Assembly (NCBI GenBank): GCA_033439765.1
Contig: JAULSN010000001.1
Location: 5,766,001 to 5,830,000, forward strand
Length of the DNA stretch: 64,000 nt
Direction of reading: 5' to 3'
Source of the DNA: Lasiosphaeria ovina
Taxonomy: Eukaryota; Ascomycota; Sordariomycetes; Sordariales; Lasiosphaeriaceae
In this document: positions 1-12,800 of the stretch, in pieces
Numbering within the stretch: position 1 is the first letter of the stretch
How the letters are laid out: each line of letters opens with the position of its first letter
Program-made: the position numbers and the translations under genes
The notes under the pieces: model-generated
What the model saw: the letters and a program-made list of their open reading frames with translations, nothing else
Told to the model about the DNA's origin: nothing
Database searches by the model: none

Positions 1-345
1 AGCGAATGGTCTTGGATACTCCTTCCTATTGCCGTGACTGGACAATTTGAGCCAGTTGGCAGCCCGATGACATAGCTTATTTCCATCCGACCGGGTGCCT
101 GCCTTGCCCGCCTACTTTGTGCCTTCCAATTCGGGCAATGCAGGGCAGCCGCCTGCTACTGTGTACACAGTCTATAGAGTCTTAGAGAATATTAGTAGAC
201 AAGCAAACGCTACGCCCTGCTTCGGCTCGCAAACATTCAGTGTATTTTCGTGACTAGCTCGAAAAGAGGCGCCCTGGCTCGCCTGGTCCCAAGTACAGAG
301 GGAGTTGTTCACTTCTCCAATCTCGAAGCCCACAACAGATGAATA
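1..345. other. Upstream flank of the RecQ gene
   Basis: No coding segment is supported here. The stretch lies directly upstream of the RecQ open frame and probably holds part of its promoter or 5' leader. No clear TATA box or other element is visible. Confidence 0.4.
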
Positions 346-3300
346 ATGCAAAATCCAATGCATGAGGATTCCAGAGAATGCCCCGTAAGGACTAAGTCCG
401 GTGCTATTTTCAAAAATCATTTAAAGTCCGGATCTTATGATCTGGGCTTCTGCCCTCGGCATGTTTCCCGGTTTCGGGGTATAATGTTGAATTGGCTCAA
501 TCGCAACAAGGGGCTGACCGGGAACGCTTTGACCACCCAACAGCACCTGACGCCGCGTCCTCCAGGCGTCGACGCGTCTGAAATTCTTCATTCTCCCCCG
601 CTGCACGAAACACGCCTTGGATGTTCTTCACCACCAGCAATCCTCCCCTCCACCTCCACCTCCACCCCTCAATTGGATGATTTCGACGCGAATGAACCGG
701 CACAGAGGCGGGAACCTTGGTTCCGAATACCTACCTTCATGACTCGCCAAAACCTCCGCGAGCATCTTCCGTGGCTACTGCGCAATCCTTCCTTATCGGC
801 GCCCGTCGGCCCTTCTTCGCTGCCGCCCGCCGTCGACTCTGAGCAACAACCTCGAGGCCCCACTCCCACTCCCATTCCCTCGCTTTCTGCCTCTGCTGCT
901 GCCACCACCACCACCACCACAGCCATAACTAGAGCTACAGCTACTGCTGCCCCTGTTAAATCCGCTTCTGTGAATGCCGCTGCGTCCTCTGTCAATAATA
1001 CTTCGACCGCTCCGCTTTCCTCCCGCTGCACCACAGCGAGCCAGACTGCCCACGCGAGAGCGCCCGTTCAGCCGGCAGCACCACCACCACCACCACCAGC
1101 GCGCCAGCAATCGGCGGGACCGAAATTCGCCTCTGCCAATGACGCTAGAGCACCATTGCAGCACAGACGGGAGGTAGTGGCGGTGGACGGGGCCATGGCG
1201 AGGCTCTCAACAAGCGCGAGCTCAAAGCGGCCGTCACTGGTCACAACGAAACAGCAGCAGCTGCTGACGCCAGCATCTAACACGGGAATTGGGCCGCTAC
1301 AGCGGGCATACTCGGCTTCTCTCGCTCGCGAGTCGCCCTCTACTGCTACCCGTTTTGCAAAGAAATCTCCGGCCCCTTCATTCCGCTCACGAGAAACCCC
1401 ATCTGATGACTTCGACTTCGACGATCCCTTTTCGGACGCCATCGACCTCACCGAGGCCGACGACAACGAGGCTTCGAGCTCAGTTCTGGCCTTCGGGGAC
1501 GACGTGACTGTTTGGCGCGACGACTATGCTGAGCGACCGGAACCCCTCCCGCCAAAGCGGAGCAAGAAGAGGAAAAGCGAGGAGATCGCAAATACTCCGT
1601 CTATCTCTGACGACGGCGACGAAGAAGATTTCCCGGATATTTGCGACTTGATCGACTCTGCACCACATTCATCAACCGGACCGTCATTTTCTTCTCAGAA
1701 CAGTAGAGCTCAGACGGCCCCCCCGCGAAAGGCTGCAGTACCTGTCTCTGCCCTTAGAGAGCGCACAGAAGCCGATACATCCAGCCGAGTTTTGGCCACC
1801 AAACGTCTAGGCAGTGTCCCGCCCATTGCTGTGCCAGCGACAGGCGCATCTAGTCATAGATCTGCCCGATCGCCGTCTCGCCAAAGTCCAAGTTCTGATT
1901 TTTCAGCGTCTACACGTAAGCGAAAGTCGCTGTCATCACCCAGTCGGCTTGGCAATGCTTTTGAAGCCCAATCGGATAACGTGGATGAGCCAATCAAGAC
2001 GAAAAAAAAGCCTAGGCGAAGTGAAATTGTCGTGGATTCCGAGGACGAGAATGAGTTTATCACGCCGCCGACGCACAGATCTACGGCACGCTCTCGAATG
2101 AGTCCTGATGAAGACGAGATGTATGAAGCTGCCCTTATGGAAGTAGAGCTTGATGATCCGCGTTTTGTGATCGATACACCTTCAAAGTCACAGTCTGCTG
2201 TGATCCTATCGACCACCATCCGGGGAGCGAGCCAGCATTCTCTGCCAGATGACAAACGCGAGGAGCAAGCTGCGGCCCTGACACCGAAATCCCAACTGTC
2301 TTCTGGGGGCAGAGCTTCTCACGAACTTCAGAACCCCTCCAGCTCCGACGCCGAGCGAAACAAGAACGTATTAGGCTTATTCTTGTCCAAACCGTCGGTA
2401 GTGGAAGCAAAGCTACTGCATATCAGCGACCAAGTTAAGAGGAACCAGGAAGAGTTCGTGGCATGTCTTCGCGATAGTGTTTCGAAGGAGGAACGAGAGC
2501 GGGTGAGAAGTGAGCGTAATCCACTTCTACAGAAGCAAAAGGCCTTGAAAGATGTCTTATCGGAGCAGCATACTCTCAAGGACCTGACAAAGGAGCGAGA
2601 GACGCTACTTGCCGATCTCGGTCGGGCATATGCAGAAGGTCTCGACACGGAGGAAGACGAAGTGCGACTCGAGAACCTGTCCGGCGAAGTTCAAGCCAAA
2701 GAGAAGCAATTGATAAGCAAGCTCATTGCTTGCGGGTTTGAGGATCTCGATTTCCTCAAGGACCCCAATGACTCCATGGCGGTCCCCGACTCTTCAGAGC
2801 CTGTTGTTATGGCAACTCAACCCTCACGCAAGTCTGGACCCCCAGGTTCGTCAACTCGAGAAAGCACCCTTATCCCCGAATACAATTCCCAGGTTATTCT
2901 GCAGACGCAGGCGCCGCGTGCGGACTGCCACTCATCACGCAAATCCGAGCGGACAGACACAATACAACCGCCTTCCGCACCTTTCGTGCGGGACAACGGG
3001 TCTGCAGCTTGGAAGCCCCAGAGTTATGGTAGCTCACGACATGTGCCTGATAATTCCTTCGCGAATTCTGGAGGGGAAGTTCTCTTCGATGACGACGAGA
3101 TGTTTTCGGAGCTAGACAATCCTGCGATGCCGCCGCTGCGACGAAAGAGTCCAGTCAAGGTGGTAAGGATAACTGTTCCTGACTACTTTGGCGACGACAA
3201 TGACGACGCCGATATGCTCGCCGCTGCGGAGAACTTCGAGAGACAGCGATCAACTTCTGTTTCTGCGACTAATAAACGTCGAGCACGGTCGGTATTATCT

Positions 3301-6235
3301 GAGGCATCGGGGAATTCTGGTCGCGCAATTAAACCTAGACCGGCGGCAAAGAGAGTCACATCTTCGCAGCGGAAAGCTTCCATACCGCCCGAGCTCATGA
3401 AATTTGCATGGTCTGCAGATGTTCGCCGTGCTCTAAAGGACCGCTTCAGAATGTCAGGCTTCCGAACAAACCAGCTCGAGGCCATCAACGCAACGCTTGA
3501 AGGCAAAGATGCCTTTATTCTCATGCCCACAGGAGGCGGGAAGTCCCTCTGCTATCAACTTCCAGCCGTGATTACCAGTGGCAAAACTCACGGCGTCAGC
3601 ATAGTCATATCGCCTCTTCTGAGTCTCATGCAAGACCAAGTTGACCATCTAGAGGCCCTCAATGTCATGGCCAAGGTATATAACGGAGAGATGGGTGCAG
3701 AAAAACGTCGGCATATTCTCGATACTTTCGCCTCGAAGGTTGATCCTGAAATGGTTATCCAGCTCCTCTACGTGACGCCCGAAATGATGAGCAAGAGTCA
3801 GGCTTTCATTAACGCGCTAAAGAAGCTATATCAGAAGAAAAAGCTGGCTCGTATCGTCATCGACGAAGCTCACTGCGTGAGCCAATGGGGTCACGATTTC
3901 CGCCCGGATTACAAGGCCCTAGGCAACGTCCGCCGTCAGTTTCCAGGCGTCCCGGTGATGGCCCTGACAGCAACAGCCACCGAGAACGTCATTCTCGACG
4001 TCAAGCATAATCTCGGCATGAATGACTGCCAGGTCTTCTCGCAGAGCTTCAACCGGCCTAACCTATACTATGAAGTCAGGTTGAAGGAAACGAATATCAT
4101 AGATCGCATTGGTGAGATGATCAACGATAAGTATGACGGGCAGACGGGCATTGTATATACTCTCTCGCGTCGGTCGGCCGAATCCATCGCGGACAAACTC
4201 AGAGAGAAGCATGGCATCAAGGCACACCACTACCACGCATCAATCCCGTCAGGCCAGAAGTCTAAGGTCCAGAAAGACTGGCAGTCAGGCAAAATCAAAG
4301 TGGTGGTTGCCACTATTGCCTTCGGAATGGGCATCGACAAGCCCGATGTGCGCTTCGTTATCCATTCACACATTCCCAAGAGTCTCGAGGGATACTACCA
4401 GGAAACTGGACGGGCAGGCCGAGACGGGAACAATTCCGACTGCTACCTCTTTTTCACCTACGGAGACATTCAGAGCCTTCGAAGAATGATCGGCGATGGT
4501 GAAGGGGATCAGGCGCAGAAAGAAAGGCAATTCGACATGCTCAACCGTGTTGTAGCGTTTTGCGAGAATCAACATGCATGCCGGCGAGTCGAGATATTGC
4601 AGTACTTTGGCGAATCATTCAACCCTGCCAATTGCAACGGCGCCTGCGACAACTGTCGGAGCGGCAGAATTAATATATCTGCCGAGTTACAGGACTACAC
4701 CGAAATTGCCGTGGCGGCATTGAAGATAGTCCGGTCCGAGGGGCCCCGAACGCTGGGTAAACTGGTCGAGATCATGACGGGAAAGCGCGTCAAAGAGAAT
4801 GACTCAATCGAACATTTTGGGATTGCCAAAAAGATGAAGCCCCACGAAGTACAGCGGATCATCCTGACGCTCGTCATGCTAGGGGCTTTGGGTGAAGAAA
4901 ACATAGTGAACCCGAAAGTCAACATCGCTACTACCTATTATATTGTGAGTAGAACCTGGTGAGGCTTTTCTTTTTGCGGCGCCGTTACTGATGATATATG
5001 CGCAGATTGGCCCCAAGGCTTGGGATTACCTTAGAGGCAAGCAGAAGTTCAAGATCGCAGTACCAAATAGTAACGGATCGAGCTGGCTTAGGATGCGGGC
5101 TCGGGCGGATCTTTTGGGCAGCTCAGAACCTTTGGACTCTGCTAGACTCGCACGATCGCGGAGGCCGCCTCCCTCCACAAATGTCTCGTCGCCCCTTCCT
5201 GCTGCCTCCAAGAAACGCAGAATCAAATCCAGCGTACCGGCTGTCTCGGCAATTGACGAGCACGAAAGCGATATAGAGACAAGAGGCAATGGGCCGAATA
5301 CCAACGGGTTTGAGAAGAACGAGTTCTCAGACATTGACGAGGATGCCTTCGAGCCGGTGCCTGCCCATCGCCGCCTTGGCGCTCAGCGACAACGGACGCT
5401 GGATGAGCTTGGACCTCCCATATCTCGAGATTCGCGCCTTGAAGAGGCCAGCCTTGATGAGATCCACAAGGAATGCATTCGGTCTTTCGTGGAACACGCC
5501 ACAGAACTCGAGGAAAATCTTCGCAATAAAAACAACATTCGGAGGACCATCTTTACGGAGCAGCAATACCGCGAAATGGCGATTCGCTGGACGACAACAG
5601 TTGGGAAAATGTACACCATCCGCGGCATGGATAGAGCAAAGGTCGATAGGTTTGGCGCCAAGTTTGCTAGTCTGGTGAAACAATTTCATACCCAATATCT
5701 AGCGATGATGGCGAACAACAACATAAATACACCCACCGTAACACGCACCGTTTCGGGGAGCCACGATGTCGTCGACCTCATCACAGACGAAGAAGACAGC
5801 TCGGGTGACGAAGACGGAGAAGAGGACCTCGAGTCCTCTAGATATTTTGGCGACACTGTTACGGCAGTAGCGTCGACATCGGCGGTTGTCACTTCATACG
5901 GCCAAACGGAGGAGTCTCGCCGGTGGAACGAGGAGTTTAACTCACTTAGCACACAATCGTTTAAGGCAGCCTCCACAGTCGGCAGCACCAAAGCTTCCGG
6001 CTCCGGGTGGAAGGGGTCAAAGAAGCCGTACAAGAAAGCGTACAAGCGCAAAGGAGGGGAAGGCTATTCCCGGGCCCCGTCGGTGGTCAGCGTTTCAAAG
6101 CGCAAGGCATCGGGATCCAAACGGTCTTCGAGCATTGGTGGAGGTGGCCCGGCCAGGGGCAGACCAGCATCTGGAAGGGCTGGCGCTAGGAAATCCTCCG
6201 CGGGCAGCAGTGGTATCTCTATGATGCCTATCTAA
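346..6235 (+). CDS. RecQ-family DNA helicase (BLM/Sgs1/QDE-3 type)
   Basis: ATP-dependent 3'-5' DNA helicase for nuclear recombination, replication-fork repair and genome stability; in Neurospora the QDE-3 relative also acts in quelling. Two exons, 346-4944 and 5006-6235, are joined by a 61-nt GT-AG intron, giving about 1942 aa, close to the fungal family size. A long Ser/Pro/Ala-rich, acidic N-terminal half precedes the helicase core. Walker A (MPTGGGKS) lies near residue 1060, the DEAH box (IDEAHCVSQWGHDFRP) near 1173, and motif VI is QETGRAGRDG. The RecQ zinc-binding cysteines (CRRVEILQYFG, then CNGACDNC) lie near 1410-1440, followed by a winged-helix RQC region that the intron interrupts. 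An HRDC domain follows at about 1680-1765 (SLDEIHKECIRSF onward), then a basic Gly/Ser tail. The start is uncertain. In-frame ATGs occur at 346, 484 and 739; the last begins MTRQNLREHLPWLL, which resembles the N-terminus I recall for fungal relatives, so 739 may be the true start. Confidence 0.93.
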
Positions 6236-8167
6236 ATGAAATGGGAAGAAAGGAGAGGATGAATGACGACTGTTGAAGGCCCGGCACCTCTCTTGCTTTG
6301 CTTGCGTGTGTGTGATTGGCAACAACACGAGTTTTTGTCATCCATCACGGCCTGAAGCAAGGGATTTGGCAAGAGAAGCAAGCAATTAGGGAACTCATTG
6401 ATACGCCCCTCCCCCCAAAACTCAACGCGCATCGTCTGTGGTGGGGGGCAACTGTGCCCGGGGAAAGGACTTCGATTTAGCGACTTGCTTAGCATAGCCC
6501 AGGCATGTAGGCGCGATGCGTGTTACATGCATGCCTATGACGGCGCGAAATGGGGATTTAAATTTCACTCACGGATTTTATTAACTAATTGGGAAGCCAG
6601 GTAGGTAGGTGATTGCAAATGTGGCCTGGGTGCAAGTAAGAAATGAGACCAGGGAGTAATAGTGTTTTTGGGATGGAATTTGGAGAATAGGGGTAAGAGA
6701 GAGAGAGAGAGAAAGGATGGAGAAGTATATTACATACCTAGAGGCCACTCTATATATTACACCAAATTCCCATTTTATCCCTTCGTTGAATGGTCTTTTT
6801 ACTTGAGCAGGTCCAATAAAGCAGTTTTGAACTGTTAACTCATTTACATGGTTGAACATTTGGAATCCGCGTTCAATTTGTTTGACTTTTTCCTATACTG
6901 CGCCAAATGCTTAACTGTGTTCATTTCGGTGTGTGCGTGGTGATTGGTATAAGCAACCCATTTCACTTTGGTGATGTGGAAGTCGCCCCTCGAGCAGACG
7001 AAACAAAACGAAGTGTTAGCTCACATTCGCTTTCCACTGCCGCTTCCATTGACACTGTGCATGCTCCTAGAACATGGTATAAGCAGGCAGCAGAAAACGA
7101 GATACCCTTTGGTTGGAAGCGTGGCGAGCAACCCGTCCAGTAGGTACGTGAAGTACAAGCAATTCGGATGAACAACTAACGTGCCTGGACGCTTTTATCA
7201 ACCAAGTGCATACACTCCCGCGAAGCGAAGACGGGGATAGAGAAGAAAAGAGCCAATTACACCATTGAAGTGCTATGCTAAGGGTATATACTTTAGAAAC
7301 GGGAGTGTGTGATGTGGGTGTGTATCTGAAATTTCAAAGAAGAAAAAGAAGAAGAGTAAAAATCCCCCGAATAGTCAATGATTTTTTCCCTGCCCGAGGT
7401 TCGTTCGTCCTGGGTCACCTTTGAATACTTTCAACCGCCCAAGCTGTCGGATCCGAGGCTCAGTGCCAAACAAAATATGTACACCAACTCGCCATTGAGT
7501 GAGGCAGAAGGGTAAAGGTGGGAGCAGAAAGAGCGCCCCCTATTATGGTTGTTATCGTTCGCCATCTCCCATTACTCCGAAACGAGAACAAGCCACTTCC
7601 CCCGTTGGATAAACCAAAATAAGAACAAAAAAAAGAACAAAAAGGTATGTGCAGTTGAGGGTTTGAGCCCAGAATTCAATGAATATGGAACGAAAACAAA
7701 ACTTGGATCCTGTAGTGGTTTGGTAGTTTGCAGTGGTGGTAAGCAGAACCAAGATTGCCCCCTGACAAACTCCACGTTTTCTGGGAGGGGACAAAAAAAC
7801 GAAGTTTTCCTGTAACGTGACTTTGCCATGGCGTTGTGTTGCTGACGTGAAAGGCGGACGAGAATAAAACAGAATTGGCGGAGTGGAACAAGAAGAAAGT
7901 ATTTTGTCCGTCAAAAGTCATAATATCTTTTCAGTCATACATGCCTTCTTCTCCTTGTCATCTGCGTCTGTCGTGCGCCTCGTCAGTACTCATGAAACTA
8001 GCATAGGAAGTAAGAGCACATGGAGTAGAAGACTGGGTTTCCCAAACGCAGACGGCAGAGAGCATGTGAGGCATGGAGGGGTTGTGCGCAAGTTAAATCC
8101 AGGTCGCTGGTTGTTCGTCCGCACGTTGGTTTCCCCGGATGGGCAATGGTGGCGATGGCAACGGCTC
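6236..8167. other. Intergenic spacer between convergent genes
   Basis: The 3' ends of the RecQ gene (+) and the unknown gene (-) face each other across 1.9 kb. Only short, compositionally poor frames are present. A GA-rich tract lies near 6695-6712 and a TAGGTAGGTAGG run near 6600. I see no gene, RNA or terminator-like hairpin. Confidence 0.5.
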
Positions 8168-9895
8168 CTAGCCCTGAAGCTCGCTAGCGATCTCCTCACG
8201 CACTTTGCGGCACCAGTGGAGCACGGCATCTTCGAGTTCGACCCACAGCGCCGGGCTGTTGTTATACTGGAGGCCCAGCGCATCTATCTTGAGAAGCACC
8301 TCCCACCGCAGCTCGGCCGCCTTGACCCAGTAGCGCAGGTTATCAGCGGCCCGGTAGGGTTTTTGGGTGTCGGTGTGGAAGGTTGGAATTGCTCCAAACC
8401 TCCGCCGAGATTTACGGACGGCACAGTTGTGTAGCTGGACCAAGCGCAGGCCATTCTGCAGCGAAGCAAGAAATGACGTCGGAAGCAATTGCTCTGTCAG
8501 GGGCAGGGCTCGGTCGATGGGCGTCCACTTCGGGAGAGGCGACATGTTATCAACAGGATCCGCGCTGCCCTCTAGCATGGACCGCATGAAAGCCTCCTCT
8601 CGCGCAAACTCGTGGCCTTCCCAGCCGTCAGGTCTAAGCCACGTCCAGCTTGCCCGCTCCGCCGCCTCGGCCGCCTCAATCGCATCTTCGGTTGCCAGCA
8701 TGGCGCGCAGTCCGGCGATCCAAGTATCCATAATGCGGAATTCGTCGCTGCGCATACCGCCAACAAAACCACGCGTGGCCATGCGCTTGAGCACGTCCAT
8801 GACGGAGAGCAGCTCGCCGCGTATTTGCTTCTCTGACTTGATCGAGTCGAGCCGGTCCGGTCGGTCATGACTCGTATAGTAGATTTTGGCCGCCCGGATG
8901 GCTAGCGTCATCACGTCGAGGATGTGCATCCCCTGAATCTCGTGCCACCCGGGGCCGGTCCCCGATGACGCCTTTGGAGAGTTTGAAGGCGATGTTTGCT
9001 CCGGCGAGGGGGCTTTGGTTTCCCTCGCCTCATTCAGTGCCTTGACGGCAGTTTCAAGGGCGTCGGCCAAATCCGATTTCAGCTCGCCTACGGATGGCGG
9101 TCTCGGCAACGGCTTCTCCCGGTAATTATATGTGCTTGCCGTTGGGGGCAACATGTGCGGATCTGGCTCGTCAAAGTCGTCAGAGAAGTACTCTTCGTCC
9201 TGCTGGTCGTGGTGGTGCTCCTCTATGGGCGACTCGACGATCCCTCCACCCCCCAGACTGACACCCCCGAAGCCTGTGTGGGCGGCCAAGTCGGGGCTGC
9301 TCCCCATCGAGGCATAGCTCGAGTCGTGGTCGCTGCCCGACGGCTTCGCAGTCAGAAACGAGCTGGTGTCAAGGGCGGAGAGATCAAGGGTTTGCCCCTT
9401 TAGTTGGCGCTTCCGTGCCAGCTGTCCGCCTTTGCCATCGAGGAGGCCGGTCCGGGCAAAATAGTACTGCAGATGTGTGATACTGCCAAGGCTCAGCACG
9501 CTCTCGCGGGAACGGGCACTTGCAGCAAAGTCGGTGCCCTGCGGCCGCATGTAGCCGCGCCGCTTGCTCGCCCCGCCACCAGACCTGCTGTTAACCGTGT
9601 CTAGACTGCTTGTAGAGACTCGAGATCGGAGCACATGGCCGCTAGAGCTCATATCGGAAAGGCGGGAGGATTGGTAGCTCCCGGACGACTGACGCGAGAA
9701 GGCCGAGAAGTCGCTGCCGAGCGAGTCCCTCATGTGAGAGGCGTCGGTGGTGGCAGACGCATGGGAGACGGACGAGGCAGTCGAAAGGCAGCGTGACATG
9801 TCAGAAGAGACACCAAGAGCCCGCATCGGCGCCGTGTCGGGTGGAGGCGAGTCGCAGCGGACGACCGGTGGCTCATCAGGCGCAACAGCAGCCAT
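8168..9895 (-). CDS. Conserved fungal protein of unknown function
   Basis: Single-exon gene encoding 575 aa. The first roughly 270 residues are low-complexity Ser/Gly/Asp-rich sequence with short His and acidic runs (EEHHHDQQDEEYFSDDFDE), probably disordered. The C-terminal half, from about residue 315, is dense, Trp-rich and predicted helical: GWHEIQGMHILDVMTLAIRA, then WLRPDGWEGHEFAREEAF and LRYWVKAAELRWEVLLKID. It looks like a folded domain, but I do not recognise a named family. There is no signal peptide or membrane segment, so a cytosolic or nuclear role is likely. Codon usage and the long open frame support a real gene. It converges on the RecQ gene and faces a 4-kb spacer upstream. 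The function is unknown. Confidence 0.8.
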   Translation of the reverse strand: MAAVAPDEPPVVRCDSPPPDTAPMRALGVSSDMSRCLSTASSVSHASATTDASHMRDSLGSDFSAFSRQSSGSYQSSRLSDMSSSGHVLRSRVSTSSLDTVNSRSGGGASKRRGYMRPQGTDFAASARSRESVLSLGSITHLQYYFARTGLLDGKGGQLARKRQLKGQTLDLSALDTSSFLTAKPSGSDHDSSYASMGSSPDLAAHTGFGGVSLGGGGIVESPIEEHHHDQQDEEYFSDDFDEPDPHMLPPTASTYNYREKPLPRPPSVGELKSDLADALETAVKALNEARETKAPSPEQTSPSNSPKASSGTGPGWHEIQGMHILDVMTLAIRAAKIYYTSHDRPDRLDSIKSEKQIRGELLSVMDVLKRMATRGFVGGMRSDEFRIMDTWIAGLRAMLATEDAIEAAEAAERASWTWLRPDGWEGHEFAREEAFMRSMLEGSADPVDNMSPLPKWTPIDRALPLTEQLLPTSFLASLQNGLRLVQLHNCAVRKSRRRFGAIPTFHTDTQKPYRAADNLRYWVKAAELRWEVLLKIDALGLQYNNSPALWVELEDAVLHWCRKVREEIASELQG

Positions 9896-12800
9896 GTTGA
9901 GGTCCGGGTGGCAGTCGCTGCCCCGAGGGCTTAGGACTTAGGTAGGCTTGGCTAGCGATCTGCGGGCAATGGAACAGTTGCAGATGCAGTTATGGTTATG
10001 TTATGGGCAGAGTTGGCGGTTGATGTCTTTGCCTTTCCACGTGAATGAGGGGCAGGCAATGTTGGGATGGGGGCGCGGACTCGGTGGCGGTTCTATGTCG
10101 GGTTTTAAATGTGTCTTGGGAGGGGGCGAGTTTGAAAGTAAACAAGTCAAGCTCCGCAGCAAGCAAGCATGCAGCAGTGACAACCGAACGATTGCAGATG
10201 TGGTGGAGAAGCCAAACGCAAAAGCAAAGTTTGGTTCGACAATGTGTCGTGTCGCTGGATGGCGGGTCGATCGGATCTGCTGGTGCACTGGTAAAAACTG
10301 GAAGCCACCTAGTTCACGACGGCGTCGTGGAGCTTGGATGTGTACGAAGTACCGTCGGGTGTTACAAAGTACGGACGGGAGTGCGGACGGAAAAGGAGAG
10401 GCTGCGCAGCAGCCTTCGATCTTTCTGTTTCTGGAAGGATTGGTGGAGTGCGCTCAGCTGCTGGGAGACGGGAATTACTTCGTAGGGAGGGACAGTGGAA
10501 TGGATGGATGGCCTGCAAACAAGGCAGAAATGAGAGAGGATTGGTTTGAGTCTGTTAGGCGGAAGAATTGCTGTGAGACGAATGGAGAATCGGGCTTGGC
10601 TTCCCGGGGGTGTGTCAATGAGGTGATGCTCTCTCTGTTGGAGGTGCGCTTGTCGCTTCTCGACAGTTGCAACAGGCAGGGTAGGCTGCGTCAGGGGTCG
10701 TTGAACCCTCGATTATTAACGTTAGTGGCCGCGCTGGGCCGATACGCGACTCGGTCTCTCTCGGTTCCCGCTGCACTCCAAGTCGCGTCGAACCACGGAA
10801 CCGACAAATGTGCACGCGTCAAGTTATGGAAACTAGAAGTGGCTTTCCGAGACTGCTTTAGTTGCGCATCCTTTGCGGGAGCCAAACGGTGCCAGAAATA
10901 TTCAAGGGGGGAATAGCGGCGAAAATAGCCATCGGCTCCATTGCATGCCCCTTAGGTGGGCATTTAATAGGTTGCGAGATGCGAAATGGCATTTGAAACA
11001 TTCCTCGCTGGCAACTCCAAAATGTTACTACGCAGTACAGCATTTCAAAATAGTTGTCTAATACGGGATTGGCCTAGTTTCCTTATCTTATCGAGCTGTT
11101 TCAAGTGTCCTCGGTTCAATTTATGCACCCCAATTGAGTTGAGAAGGTGAAAGAAAAGGTGCAGAAGAGAGGTCTCGTTACAAAACATTACATCTTCCGA
11201 CGTAGTTAGAAAGAGAAAACATATCCTTTTGGGCAATAATATATATCATTAGCATCCATGGAATTCATCGTGATGGACGAAGAAAGTGAGGGCAGGTCGA
11301 AAGGCACACAGATGCCCCCACTCTGACTAGTGGAGAGGTTCAAGAGAGGCACCGCGCAGTACCTTATGTACCAAGAACATGCTGTCGGGACGGGCGATGT
11401 GGTAATGCGGCGTATTCCGTACTTAAAGTGCCTGCACAACCCCATCTGGCCGGCACAGCTGTCGGGAACATGCAGGTCGAATGCATGCAGCCTTTCGCCG
11501 TTGGCTCTCGGTCATGGCACAGCTAAGGTACCTGACCAAACTTCCCATGTCGGGTGTCACAAAGAAAAAAAACTTCTCGGCTTGTCATCAATTGGATTCT
11601 TTGAAAAAGACATACCTAATTCCTATCCGGGTAGGGCTAACACCAGGCCGTTATAACTCAACGCTGTGCCCCGACTTTTACAGCGAACGACGCGATATCA
11701 AGTTAAACTCCCTCTAGGGCCCCATTACGTATGTCCCAGGCAAAAATGGGTCGTCATCTGACTATCCGTTCCCAGGCCCATCACAGTCGCTGGGTTTTAT
11801 ATTGCTGTACATGTGCGAGCAGATTTGATGTACGAGGTACGATACGTACACACATTTGAGAGCATTTGCTGAAGCACCGCGCGCTATGCGATAGGGAATT
11901 ACAGATTGTGTACATACTCCGTACAACAACGACAGCTCGCTATTCGCAATTACGCAGTACATACTCTGTACGAAGAAGCTACCTTACCTCGCTTTATTGC
12001 CGATCACCATCTCGTGTCGCTGATGAGAAACATTGGCGGAGAGCTACTACTGCGTACCGTATCCACTCGTTCAGTTCAAACTCAACTAATGCACAACATC
12101 ATTCATCTACAATGCTCAATTGGCTATAATTTTGGAGAGAAGAGAACGCCGGAAGCCGGTGGGTCTAAAAAATAGAAGTTAGCAAATGAAATATGGTAAT
12201 TTCCCAGATGCCGTACATTAGTTGAGTTTGAATTCAATGAGTGGATACGGTATGTACAGTCAGTCACCCGACAACTGATCAAAGTAGCAAGCCCAAAGAC
12301 GGAAAAGTTCGCACCCCCCAGGATGTGGCGTTCCGGTGCCACGGCCATTCCTGAATGCTGGAAAGAGCGTTGCTCAATAATTTTCTGTAACCCCTGCCAC
12401 CCGTGCTTCACATAGTCACAAAGCTCATTACCTTCGCTCGGGCCACCACTTAACTGCCGTTGCCGGATCATTATTGCAACGCTGCTCAGAACGGATTACA
12501 ACTCTGCCCTTGTCTGGCTCGTGGGAAAAGGGAGTGAGGATGGAGGCCCAGAGAAAAGAAATTGGTTCCCTTGCAGTGAAGAGTGTGGCTAATATATTAG
12601 TGGAGTACGGATACGTATGAGTGTGACGAGGCCGCGGCAGCGGAACCTTGGAACCGTGAATGAGACACACAGCACACAGTCTCTCTACAGTCCGCCTGGC
12701 AGTCCAGCCACACTACCACAAAATAATAGCCGCCTTTACCTACTCCGGGCCTGGTGCTGTGCAATGTGCTGGTCCTGGGCTGTACGGTTCGGGTTGCTGC

